A stretch of DNA of 8,381 nucleotides. Source: a bacterium (lineage in GTDB: Bacteria > Chloroflexota > Dormibacteria > Aeolococcales > Aeolococcaceae). Of the stretch, positions 1 to 6,028 are shown piece by piece. A program made the translations under genes and the position numbers. The notes under the pieces were generated by a model. That model did no database searches and was not told the DNA's origin. It saw only the letters and a program-made list of their open reading frames with translations. How positions within the stretch are numbered: the stretch's first letter is position 1; the number at the start of each line of letters is the position of its first letter. The stretch is from positions 922 through 9,302 of the forward strand of contig JAJZMA010000040.1 in the NCBI GenBank assembly GCA_021850405.1, given 5' to 3'.

Positions 1-17
1 GTGGCAGGATAAGGCAT
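1..17 (-). CDS. Start of a truncated gene, probably SufU Fe-S scaffold
   Basis: An ATG at 17-15 lies 2 nt after the sufS stop and opens a frame reading M-P-Y-P-A before the window ends. Only five codons are visible, so the product cannot be read from sequence. The call rests on context: in Gram-positive-type SUF operons the gene after sufS is usually sufU, a zinc-containing IscU-like protein that accepts persulfide sulfur from SufS. There is no clear Shine-Dalgarno sequence; re-initiation after the sufS stop is likely. Alternatives are a sufT-like gene, another operon member, or a chance ATG. Confidence 0.3.
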
Positions 18-19
18 TG

Positions 20-1288
20 TCAGGCAAATATCCCTATGACTTTTCTTACTCCGGCTACAAGAGTGCTGACATCCTGCGGGTTGTTGTACAGATAGCTGGA
101 GGCCCTTGTAGTGGCACTGACCCCCAGACGGTGCATTAGTGGTTGACAGCAATGGTGTCCAGCGCGTACGGCGATGCCCTCCCGGTCAAGGATGGTGGCT
201 ACGTCATGTGGATGGACGCCTGCCACAGAAAAAGATACTGTTCCGGTTGCCGCCTGCTCGCTCCCAAGGACGGTCACTCCTGCGATCTGTTCCAGGGACT
301 GCCGGATCAGCGTCCCCATGTACAGGTCGTGCTGGGCGATATTTTCCATCCCTATTGCGTTCAGGTAGTTTATCGCTGCCCGCATTCCGGCCACGCCAGC
401 CACATCGGGGGTCCCGGCTTCAAACTTGTGCGGCACTTCGGCCCAGGTCGATGTAAGGCTGTCAACGCGGTCTATCATGCTCCCTCCGCCCAGGAATGGT
501 CCCAGTCTTTCCAGGAGCGAGGGCCGGGCCCACAGGACCCCTATCCCCATTGGTCCGAGCATCTTATGCCCTGAGAACGCAATAAAGTCACAATCCAGGT
601 CCCTGACTGAAAGTTTTCTGTGCGGCGCAGTCTGTGCAGCATCAATGCAAACCAGCGCTTCACATGCGTGAGCGGCCGCTATGACTGGCTCGACAGGCTG
701 GAGTGTTCCCAGTACGTTGCTGGCGTGACTGATGCTGACAATACGGGTGGGGCCAGCCATGAGCAAAGCTGCATGTTCCAGATCCAGCTGGCCATCGTCT
801 CCGACCCTGATGTATTGCAGGTCAAAGTGGCGGCGCTCTCTCGCGAGCTGCCACGGCACCACGTTGCTGTGATGCTCAAGCTGCGTCAGGACCACCCGAT
901 CTTTCTCTCCCAGCCCGGCGGTAGAAACACTTGCTACAAGATTCAATGCTTCGGTAGTGTTGCGGACAAATACGATGCCAGCAGGATCAGCATCTATGAA
1001 CCCAGCTACCTCGTTTCGGCCGTCTTCCAGGATCGCGGTTGCCTCATTGCCCAGAAAATGTGCACCCCGGTGGACGTTTGCGTTGGATGTAGCGTAGTAC
1101 TCTGCAATGGCACCAATCACCGCTGACGGCTTCTGGGACGTTGCTGCCGAATCTAGATAGGTGAGCGGTTTGCCGTTGATCGTACGGCCCAGGATGGGAA
1201 AATCCTTCCGGATGGCCGGGTTTATCGAGCCAGTATCTGGCTGGGCAGCCCCCGGTCTTTCCATTGCTGATGTGATGGGGGTATTCAT
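20..1288 (-). CDS. sufS: Cysteine desulfurase SufS (class V aminotransferase fold, PLP-dependent)
   Basis: A 422-residue PLP enzyme that takes sulfur from L-cysteine as a protein-bound persulfide and releases alanine, supplying sulfide for cluster assembly in the cytoplasm. The SufS hallmarks are in order: LDSAATSQKP near residues 45-54, NVHRGAH at 71-77, the LEHHSN segment with the ring-stacking His at about 139, CIDAAQ at 214-219, the Schiff-base lysine K242 in SGHKMLGPMG, and the active-site loop RAGHHCCQPLM with catalytic C380. The substrate-binding Arg is R396 in TTRAS. C380 is followed directly by a second Cys, C381. The ATG shares an ATGA overlap (4 bp) with the Rieske gene stop and has no well-spaced Shine-Dalgarno sequence, so translation is probably coupled. 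Length is near normal for the family (about 405-420), with a slightly long N-terminus; M9 is an alternative start. It is the last complete gene of the operon in the window. Confidence 0.97.
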   Translation of the reverse strand: MNTPITSAMERPGAAQPDTGSINPAIRKDFPILGRTINGKPLTYLDSAATSQKPSAVIGAIAEYYATSNANVHRGAHFLGNEATAILEDGRNEVAGFIDADPAGIVFVRNTTEALNLVASVSTAGLGEKDRVVLTQLEHHSNVVPWQLARERRHFDLQYIRVGDDGQLDLEHAALLMAGPTRIVSISHASNVLGTLQPVEPVIAAAHACEALVCIDAAQTAPHRKLSVRDLDCDFIAFSGHKMLGPMGIGVLWARPSLLERLGPFLGGGSMIDRVDSLTSTWAEVPHKFEAGTPDVAGVAGMRAAINYLNAIGMENIAQHDLYMGTLIRQSLEQIAGVTVLGSEQAATGTVSFSVAGVHPHDVATILDREGIAVRAGHHCCQPLMHRLGVSATTRASSYLYNNPQDVSTLVAGVRKVIGIFA

Positions 1289-1623
1289 GGTGACAGGCGT
1301 ACTTCCAGCTGGTTCTGGACCACCCTTGTTTCATACACTGCTATGGGCTCAACCGCCGGAAGGCATAGGGGTTGGCCGGTACGCAGGTCAAACTGCGTGC
1401 CATGCAATGGACATTCTATGCGGCACCGTTCTACATCCAGGTCGCCATCACTCAGTGATGCCTCGGCGTGGCTACAGGTATCATCAATTGCAAAAAATTC
1501 CTGATTCACATTAAAGATCGCCACCGCCCGGCCGTCAATCTCTACCCGGGCAGCATTGCCAGCCGGCAGGATGGTGAATGGATCCTGGACAATGGGAATC
1601 CACGCTGCGGTCTGTTCCTGCAT
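1285..1623 (-). CDS. Small Rieske-type [2Fe-2S] protein within the suf operon
   Basis: A 112-residue single-domain Rieske protein. The two ligand boxes are C50-S-H52 (DDTCSHAEASLSDG) and C71-P-L-H74 (ECPLHGTQFD), the standard CxH...CxxH pattern that binds one [2Fe-2S] cluster through two Cys and two His. It has no signal peptide or membrane segment and no oxygenase catalytic domain, so it looks like a soluble cytoplasmic electron carrier of the NirD/dioxygenase-ferredoxin type. The start at 1623 lies 11 nt after the sufD stop, with only a weak AGG-like Shine-Dalgarno sequence; the stop overlaps the sufS start by 4 bp. Its position between sufD and sufS suggests a role in cluster assembly, perhaps supplying electrons, but that is inference from context. 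Alternatively it is simply a client that is co-expressed. Confidence 0.93.
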   Translation of the reverse strand: MQEQTAAWIPIVQDPFTILPAGNAARVEIDGRAVAIFNVNQEFFAIDDTCSHAEASLSDGDLDVERCRIECPLHGTQFDLRTGQPLCLPAVEPIAVYETRVVQNQLEVRLSP

Positions 1624-1634
1624 GCCTGCTCTGC

Positions 1635-3164
1635 CTAGGGGTGTTGCCAGCGGGCTATTTTTTCGTCCAGAAGCCGGGCGCTGACAGCGGCTATGGACGG
1701 GAAGGGAGCAGCGGCCAGGATATCCTCAAAGAAGCCCCGTACGATGAGTCTGTCGACCTCATGGGAAGGGATTCCCCTGGAGGTCATATAGAAGCGCTCA
1801 TTGTCATCAATATGGCCAGCAGTGGCGCCGTGCCCACAGCGTACGTCGTTGGCACCAATTTCCAGACGCGGGATACTGTCAGCCTTGGCGCCCGGGTCCA
1901 GCAGGAGATTCCTGTTGGAGACGTAACCATCTGTCTTCTGGGCGGACGGCAATACCTCGATGAGGCCGCTGTAGACGCTGGTTGCATGGTCGGATACCGC
2001 ACATTTCAGGGTAAACCTGCTCCTTGTATCCTCTCCCAGGTGGCGCTGGAGGCTCTGGTGGTCCAGATGCTGGCTGCTGCTGGCAAAAGCAATGCCGCTT
2101 ATCTCTGCATCCGATCCCCTGCCGACGAGGTTCACATCAAACCAGGATTTTTCAGTTCCAGCACCCAGTCTCGATACGAGCGCGGATAGTCGGGCCTCCT
2201 GCTCCAGCTGGATCAGGGTGTGGCTTACGTGCCAGGTGGTTAAAGGCTGCTCCTGCAACGTGCCATATGACAGCTGGGCTCCCCGTCCCACCATGGCGAG
2301 CGTAGCGGCGAGGGTACAGGTGGGGATGGCTGTCTGGGGCTCGGGAGTGTAATACCCAAAGCCGCCATCTCCTGTCCACGAACTCTCTGAACTGTCTGGA
2401 GTGTCCTGGGCCCCCTCTTCCACCTTCCGGTACTGGTCACAGACCGAAAGCGAGCTGTCTTCTCCCAGCCAGAGCAGCGTAGCCGGAACCGAGAGGGCAC
2501 CTGAGAGGTCATGCACTATCCACAAGGATGGGGAAAGGTGCGTTCCTGCAGGTGCTGTTATCAGCGCACCGCCATTCCATAGCGCCTGCCATGCGGCGGA
2601 GAGGGGCCCATCACCTTCCAAAAGAGAGAGCAGCTGCCTGATCCTTGTTGCGGCCGTATCGTCCATATTGGCCAGCGAGCCAAGTGCAACAATGCTGACA
2701 CCGGATTGCTCCAGCGCCTCCAGATCCTGCTGACTGCCATGGAGCGATACGCCCTGGCGAGTTATGGCAGCAACGATGGTTCCTGAATGCTCCAGGCTAT
2801 CGTCCCCAAAAGGAACCAGATCAGACATCCCGCGGGCAGCCTGGGCCGCATCGGCTGACGCTCCTTCGGAACGTGCCTGTTGCTGCGGGCTAGCCAGCCT
2901 TAGTTGCTGTTTTTCCAGAAGCTCATAGAGGGGTAGCCGGGAAGCATCGGTACGACGCCAGTCCTCATCCCTTGTGGATGACGGGGCGGGGGCCGCGACA
3001 AATCGTTCCCAGAAGCGGTCCCGGCGCTGCCTGAGCCAGTCTGGCCCGGCTACCTGCTGCGGTCGCTGCAGCAACCTCTGTAAGGAGGGAGCTGCAGCCC
3101 TGGCGGTGCCCAGCGGCTGGCGTGGTCCTTTTGGGGAAACCCGGGTGACAAGTACCTCAGCCAA
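1635..3164 (-). CDS. sufD: Fe-S cluster assembly protein SufD, TTG start, longer than usual
   Basis: A 509-residue SufD, partner of SufB in the SufBC2D scaffold. An N-terminal helical part carries the family's EDWRRTD box at 67-73. The beta-helix core and C-terminal helices follow, with [17 protein letters not shown] (398-414), [20 protein letters not shown] (416-435) and [13 protein letters not shown] (438-450). H445 corresponds to the SufD His (H360 in E. coli) implicated at the SufB-SufD interface. FYMTSRGI and the following helix echo SufB, as expected for paralogues. The frame has no early ATG; TTG at 3164-3162 is chosen because GGAGGG (3175-3170) sits 5 nt upstream. It overlaps sufB by 8 bp. 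Typical SufD is about 420-450 residues; the excess is a basic, Pro/Gln-rich N-terminus (about 1-40) and a Ser/Asp/Glu-rich insertion around 245-280. Function is probably intact. Confidence 0.95.
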   Translation of the reverse strand: MAEVLVTRVSPKGPRQPLGTARAAAPSLQRLLQRPQQVAGPDWLRQRRDRFWERFVAAPAPSSTRDEDWRRTDASRLPLYELLEKQQLRLASPQQQARSEGASADAAQAARGMSDLVPFGDDSLEHSGTIVAAITRQGVSLHGSQQDLEALEQSGVSIVALGSLANMDDTAATRIRQLLSLLEGDGPLSAAWQALWNGGALITAPAGTHLSPSLWIVHDLSGALSVPATLLWLGEDSSLSVCDQYRKVEEGAQDTPDSSESSWTGDGGFGYYTPEPQTAIPTCTLAATLAMVGRGAQLSYGTLQEQPLTTWHVSHTLIQLEQEARLSALVSRLGAGTEKSWFDVNLVGRGSDAEISGIAFASSSQHLDHQSLQRHLGEDTRSRFTLKCAVSDHATSVYSGLIEVLPSAQKTDGYVSNRNLLLDPGAKADSIPRLEIGANDVRCGHGATAGHIDDNERFYMTSRGIPSHEVDRLIVRGFFEDILAAAPFPSIAAVSARLLDEKIARWQHP

Positions 3165-4557
3165 CAGATCCCTCCATGGATGCTGTGAGCAGCCGGTTCA
3201 GCTCCACGGCGTACTCCATGGGCAGCTCCTTGACAAACGGTTCGAAAAATCCATTTACGATTAGCGCAGTGGCTTCCTCTTCTGACAGGCCCCGTGAGGT
3301 CATGTAAAAGAGCTGTTCCTCCCCAACCTTGCTGACGGATGCTTCGTGTCCGATGGTTACATCCGGGTTCTCTACATCCATGTATGGATAGGTATCGCTC
3401 CGGGACTCAGTGTCGAGCAGCAGGGCGTCACACCTGACATTGATATGTACGTCAAAGGCCTTGGGGTGGACCTTGATGTGGCCACGGTATGAGGTCCTGC
3501 CGCTTCCCTTGCTGATGGAGCGCGAGACTATGTTGCTTGTTGTATGCGGAGCTACATGAATCGCCTTTGCTCCGGCATCCTGGTGCTGGCCAGTACCAGC
3601 AAACGCCGCCGACAGCACCTCTCCGTGGGCTCCTTCCCCCATCAGGTATATGGAGGGGTACTTCATGGTTACCTTGGAGCCAAGATTGCCATCTATCCAT
3701 TCCATCCGCGCGTGGGCATAGACCATTGCCCGCTTGGTCACGAGGTTATATACGTTGTTGGACCAGTTCTGGATGGTGGTATACCGGACATGCGCGCCTG
3801 GGTGGGCCACGATCTCCACTACGGCCGAATGCAGCGAATCGCTGGAGTAATTGGGAGCCGTGCACCCCTCGATGTAGTGAACATACGAGCCTTCTTCTGC
3901 AATTATCAGGGTCCGCTCGAACTGCCCCATGTTGTCGCTGTTGATGCGGAAATATGCCTGGAGTGGTATCTCTACCCGGACCCCCTTGGGCACGTATACG
4001 AAAGATCCGCCTGACCATACAGCACTGTTCAGGGCGGCAAACTTGTTGTCGTTGGAGGGAATTATGGTCCCAAAATAGGACCGGAAAAGCTCCTCGTGTT
4101 CCCGCAGGCCGCTATCACAATCCGAAAAGAATACGCCCTGTTTTGCCAGGTCTTCCCTGATGCTGTGGTATACAACTTCAGAGTCGTACTGTGCGCTTAC
4201 TCCAGCCAGAAACTTGCGCTCTGCCTGCGGGATACCCAGCCGGTCAAAGGTCTGCTTGATTGAGTCGGGGACATCATCCCAGCTTCGCTTCTGTTCATCT
4301 ACGGGCTTGATGTAGTAGTAGATATTGTCAAAGTCAATCCCGGAGAGGTCGGCACCCCAGGTTGGCATCGGGCGATCCCGGAAATGCTGCAGTGCCTTCA
4401 GGCGGTACTCCAGCATCCACAGTGGTTCGTTCTTGTGCGCTGATATCGCACGAACTACCTCTTCGGTGAGCCCCTTTTCAGTCTTGAAGACCGATACATC
4501 AATGTCATGGAATCCATATTCGTAGTCCTTGGAGAGGGACGCAGCCTCAATGCTCAT
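3157..4557 (-). CDS. sufB: Fe-S cluster assembly scaffold protein SufB
   Basis: A 466-residue SufB, the core scaffold on which nascent clusters form in SufBC2D. Recognisable blocks are [17 protein letters not shown] (116-132), [16 protein letters not shown] (178-193), [20 protein letters not shown] (228-247), [20 protein letters not shown] (293-312), and the C-terminal [18 protein letters not shown] (375-392) followed by IGHEASVSK (402-410). C376 aligns with E. coli SufB C405, the persulfide acceptor, and E405 with E434, both important for cluster assembly. No intein is present, although SufB is a frequent intein host. The length matches the roughly 465-495 residue family. The ATG forms an ATGA overlap with the sufC stop; GGAGG at 4572-4568 lies 10 nt upstream, a little far, so coupling probably helps. 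The 3' end overlaps sufD by 8 bp. Confidence 0.98.
   Translation of the reverse strand: MSIEAASLSKDYEYGFHDIDVSVFKTEKGLTEEVVRAISAHKNEPLWMLEYRLKALQHFRDRPMPTWGADLSGIDFDNIYYYIKPVDEQKRSWDDVPDSIKQTFDRLGIPQAERKFLAGVSAQYDSEVVYHSIREDLAKQGVFFSDCDSGLREHEELFRSYFGTIIPSNDNKFAALNSAVWSGGSFVYVPKGVRVEIPLQAYFRINSDNMGQFERTLIIAEEGSYVHYIEGCTAPNYSSDSLHSAVVEIVAHPGAHVRYTTIQNWSNNVYNLVTKRAMVYAHARMEWIDGNLGSKVTMKYPSIYLMGEGAHGEVLSAAFAGTGQHQDAGAKAIHVAPHTTSNIVSRSISKGSGRTSYRGHIKVHPKAFDVHINVRCDALLLDTESRSDTYPYMDVENPDVTIGHEASVSKVGEEQLFYMTSRGLSEEEATALIVNGFFEPFVKELPMEYAVELNRLLTASMEGSVG
3165..3175 (-). promoter_or_regulatory. Shine-Dalgarno sequence deciding the TTG start of sufD
   Basis: On the minus strand GGAGGG (3175-3170) precedes TTG (3164-3162) by 5 nt. 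It lies inside the last codons of sufB. It is the main evidence for the non-ATG start, because no ATG occurs in the sufD frame until well past the EDWRRTD box. Confidence 0.8.
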
Positions 4558-5327
4558 ACCGGCAGCGCCTCCGGACTGGCCGCTTCGGGCCCAAGGATGG
4601 GTTCATATCCAGACTTTTCTATCGTCCGTGCCAGCTCTGCCTCGCCGGACGCAACGATTTTGCCTGCGTGCAGGATGTGGACATAGTCGGGCTGGAGCTG
4701 TTCCAGGATACGGTAGTAATGGGTAATTACCAGGACACCCATGTCTGGATTCCTGAGCTGGGACACTCCGTCTGCCACTATGCGCAGTGCGTCTACGTCG
4801 AGCCCGGAATCGGTTTCATCCAGGATGGCCAGTCTGGGTTTCAGCATCGCCATCTGGAGGATCTCGCACCGCTTCTTCTCACCACCGGAAAATCCGTCAT
4901 TGAGATAGCGGCTGCGGAAGGCAGGGTCTATCTTCAGTTTTTCCATCTCGGCTGTGAGAGCTTTCATAAATTCGCGGGCAGGCAACTCCTTCCCCTGGGA
5001 GCGCATCGCTGCACGCAGGAAGTTGACCACTGTGACACCAGGTACAGCGACTGGGTACTGGAAGGACAAAAAGATCCCGAGACGGGCGCGCTGGTCGGCC
5101 CTGAGATGGGTTATATCCTGTCCCGCAAAATGGATGCTGCCCGAGGTTATCGTATATGCGGGGTGGCCCATAAGGGTATGTGCGAGGGTGCTCTTGCCTG
5201 AACCGTTTGGGCCCATAAGTGCGTGTACCTCACCTGCTGGAACGCTGAGGTCGACACCGGAGAGGATCTCTTTCCCAGCAGTTGTGACCCGAAGATTCTT
5301 GACCGTAAGTCCCTCAGACCTGGGCAC
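4554..5327 (-). CDS. sufC: Fe-S cluster assembly ATPase SufC
   Basis: A 257-residue ABC-type ATPase that drives the conformational change of the SufBC2D scaffold; it is soluble and has no membrane domain. Visible motifs are Walker [10 protein letters not shown] (39-47, K45), Q-loop SFQYP with Q90, the SufC-style signature FSGGEKKR (146-153), Walker B LAILDE (167-171, catalytic E171), D-loop SGLD (174-177) and switch H203 in ITHYYRIL. The ETDSGLD wording after Walker B is typical of SufC. The start is GTG at 5327-5325, supported by AGGAGG (5339-5334) 6 nt upstream. The gene overlaps the end of the regulator by 14 bp and sufB by 4 bp. Length is normal for the family (about 245-265). A short Pro/Glu-rich tail (about 245-257) is of no evident function. 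Confidence 0.98.
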   Translation of the reverse strand: MPRSEGLTVKNLRVTTAGKEILSGVDLSVPAGEVHALMGPNGSGKSTLAHTLMGHPAYTITSGSIHFAGQDITHLRADQRARLGIFLSFQYPVAVPGVTVVNFLRAAMRSQGKELPAREFMKALTAEMEKLKIDPAFRSRYLNDGFSGGEKKRCEILQMAMLKPRLAILDETDSGLDVDALRIVADGVSQLRNPDMGVLVITHYYRILEQLQPDYVHILHAGKIVASGEAELARTIEKSGYEPILGPEAASPEALPV

Positions 5328-5886
5328 GCGCTACCTCCTGACTGTGTGTTGCTTTCTGTTCTGCCTGCCACTGGTATCCTTCTTCCGGAGTGGCCGGGTT
5401 GTCATCCTCGCCCCAGGCGGCGCCAGTCGCCATGGCGGCTATGGTCTGGTCCTGTAGCAGCTTGTCGAGGGTGGCATCGGCAAGCACAGCATCAATTGAC
5501 TGTTTTACGTGCTTCCACAGCTGCTGGGAGCCGCAATCGCCTTCCTTTGGGCAGCTGCCAGGGCTGTAGGAGATGGAGACACAGTCCACCGGAGCGATTT
5601 CGCCTTCAACGGCAGAGATGATCTCAAGGGCGGTTATGCTCTGCCCCGGGCGTGCCAGCAGGTAACCGCCGTGGGCCCCCCTGACAGCGGTAATCAGGCC
5701 GGCTTTCCTAAGCGCTGCCGCCAGCTGCTCCAGAAAGGGCAGCGGCATTCCCTGCTTTCTGGAAACTTCGGCCAGGGAGATAGGCCCGGCTGGGTTCCTT
5801 GCCACCTCGGTCATAAGGCGGAGCGCATAATGGGCTCTGGCTGAGGAGCGCATCGTGCTGGTATGGCGATGATTTCCGACTTGCAT
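5314..5886 (-). CDS. Rrf2-family (IscR-like) Fe-S-responsive transcriptional regulator of the suf operon
   Basis: A 190-residue Rrf2 regulator starting at ATG 5886. The winged helix-turn-helix spans about residues 15-80, with the family's HYALRLM, GPISLAEVSRKQGMPLPFLE, LRKAGLI and VRGAHGGYLLARP segments, followed by the dimer-helix start ITALEIISAVEGE. Three cysteines, C102, C112 and C118, sit where Rrf2 sensors bind a cluster. Their spacing is C-x9-C-x5-C rather than IscR's C-x5-C-x5-C, and the residue three after the last Cys is Gln (Q121) where IscR has its His ligand. A roughly 40-residue polar tail extends beyond IscR's length. The frame is open upstream to 6063, but that extension is Pro/Arg-rich, unlike the family, and contains the promoter. 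A -10 hexamer 7 nt before ATG 5886 supports a leaderless start; M12 (5853) is the alternative. It probably autoregulates and controls the operon. Confidence 0.93.
   Translation of the reverse strand: MQVGNHRHTSTMRSSARAHYALRLMTEVARNPAGPISLAEVSRKQGMPLPFLEQLAAALRKAGLITAVRGAHGGYLLARPGQSITALEIISAVEGEIAPVDCVSISYSPGSCPKEGDCGSQQLWKHVKQSIDAVLADATLDKLLQDQTIAAMATGAAWGEDDNPATPEEGYQWQAEQKATHSQEVARAQV
5328..5339 (-). promoter_or_regulatory. Strong Shine-Dalgarno sequence for sufC
   Basis: The minus strand reads AGGAGG at 5339-5334, 6 nt before the GTG start codon of sufC. It lies within the final codons of the upstream regulator. It decides the GTG start and the 14-bp gene overlap, and shows that internal operon genes use Shine-Dalgarno initiation. 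Confidence 0.85.
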
Positions 5887-5899
5887 AGTACGGATTATA
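5887..5899 (-). promoter_or_regulatory. Promoter -10 element of the suf operon, leaderless arrangement
   Basis: On the minus strand a perfect TATAAT (5899-5894) is followed by 7 nt and then the ATG of the regulator at 5886. Transcription normally starts about 6-8 nt after the hexamer, so the transcript would begin at or within a base or two of the ATG. No good TTGACA-like -35 is seen at 16-18 nt spacing. A short AGTA-N7-TACT inverted repeat overlaps the hexamer and could be an operator, but its arms are only 4 bp. Confidence 0.65.
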
Positions 5900-5961
5900 C
5901 TCCTTCCCGTGGGCGACCGCTGTCGTTGCCCTGCAGTGCCAACCGGAACCGGCTTCCACCC

Positions 5962-6001
5962 GGCCTGCCATTTTGCCTTTCTGCCTCTGGGGCCGCAGGC
6001 C
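5962..6001 (-). other. Inverted repeat after the repeat-protein gene; possible 3'-end structure
   Basis: Arms GGCCTGC (6001-5995, minus strand) and GCAGGCC (5968-5962) are perfect 7-bp complements separated by 26 nt, which can itself form a small GCC/GGC stem. It lies about 28 nt after the stop of the upstream gene and before the suf promoter. No T-tract follows, so it is not a convincing intrinsic terminator; it could stabilise the 3' end or be chance in GC-rich DNA. The rest of the 142-bp gap holds only the promoter. Confidence 0.3.
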
Positions 6002-6028
6002 TGGGAGGGGGGTGGCCAGCCTGGTCGT

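Noticed and set aside
620..1126. Plus-strand open frame of 168 codons opposite sufS
   Set aside because: Antisense to a clearly conserved enzyme with no domain or start signals of its own.
1578..2189. Plus-strand open frame of 203 codons opposite sufD
   Set aside because: Fully antisense to a well-conserved SufD C-terminal core and shows no family-like motif.
3157..4557. Intein in SufB
   Set aside because: SufB is a common intein host, but all core blocks are contiguous and the length is normal.
4668..5201. Plus-strand open frame of 177 codons opposite sufC
   Set aside because: Antisense shadow of the SufC ATPase; no supporting motif.
5962..6001. Intrinsic terminator between the repeat protein and the suf operon
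   Set aside because: The 7-bp inverted repeat has a 26-nt loop and no T-tract, so I list it only as a structure, not as a terminator.
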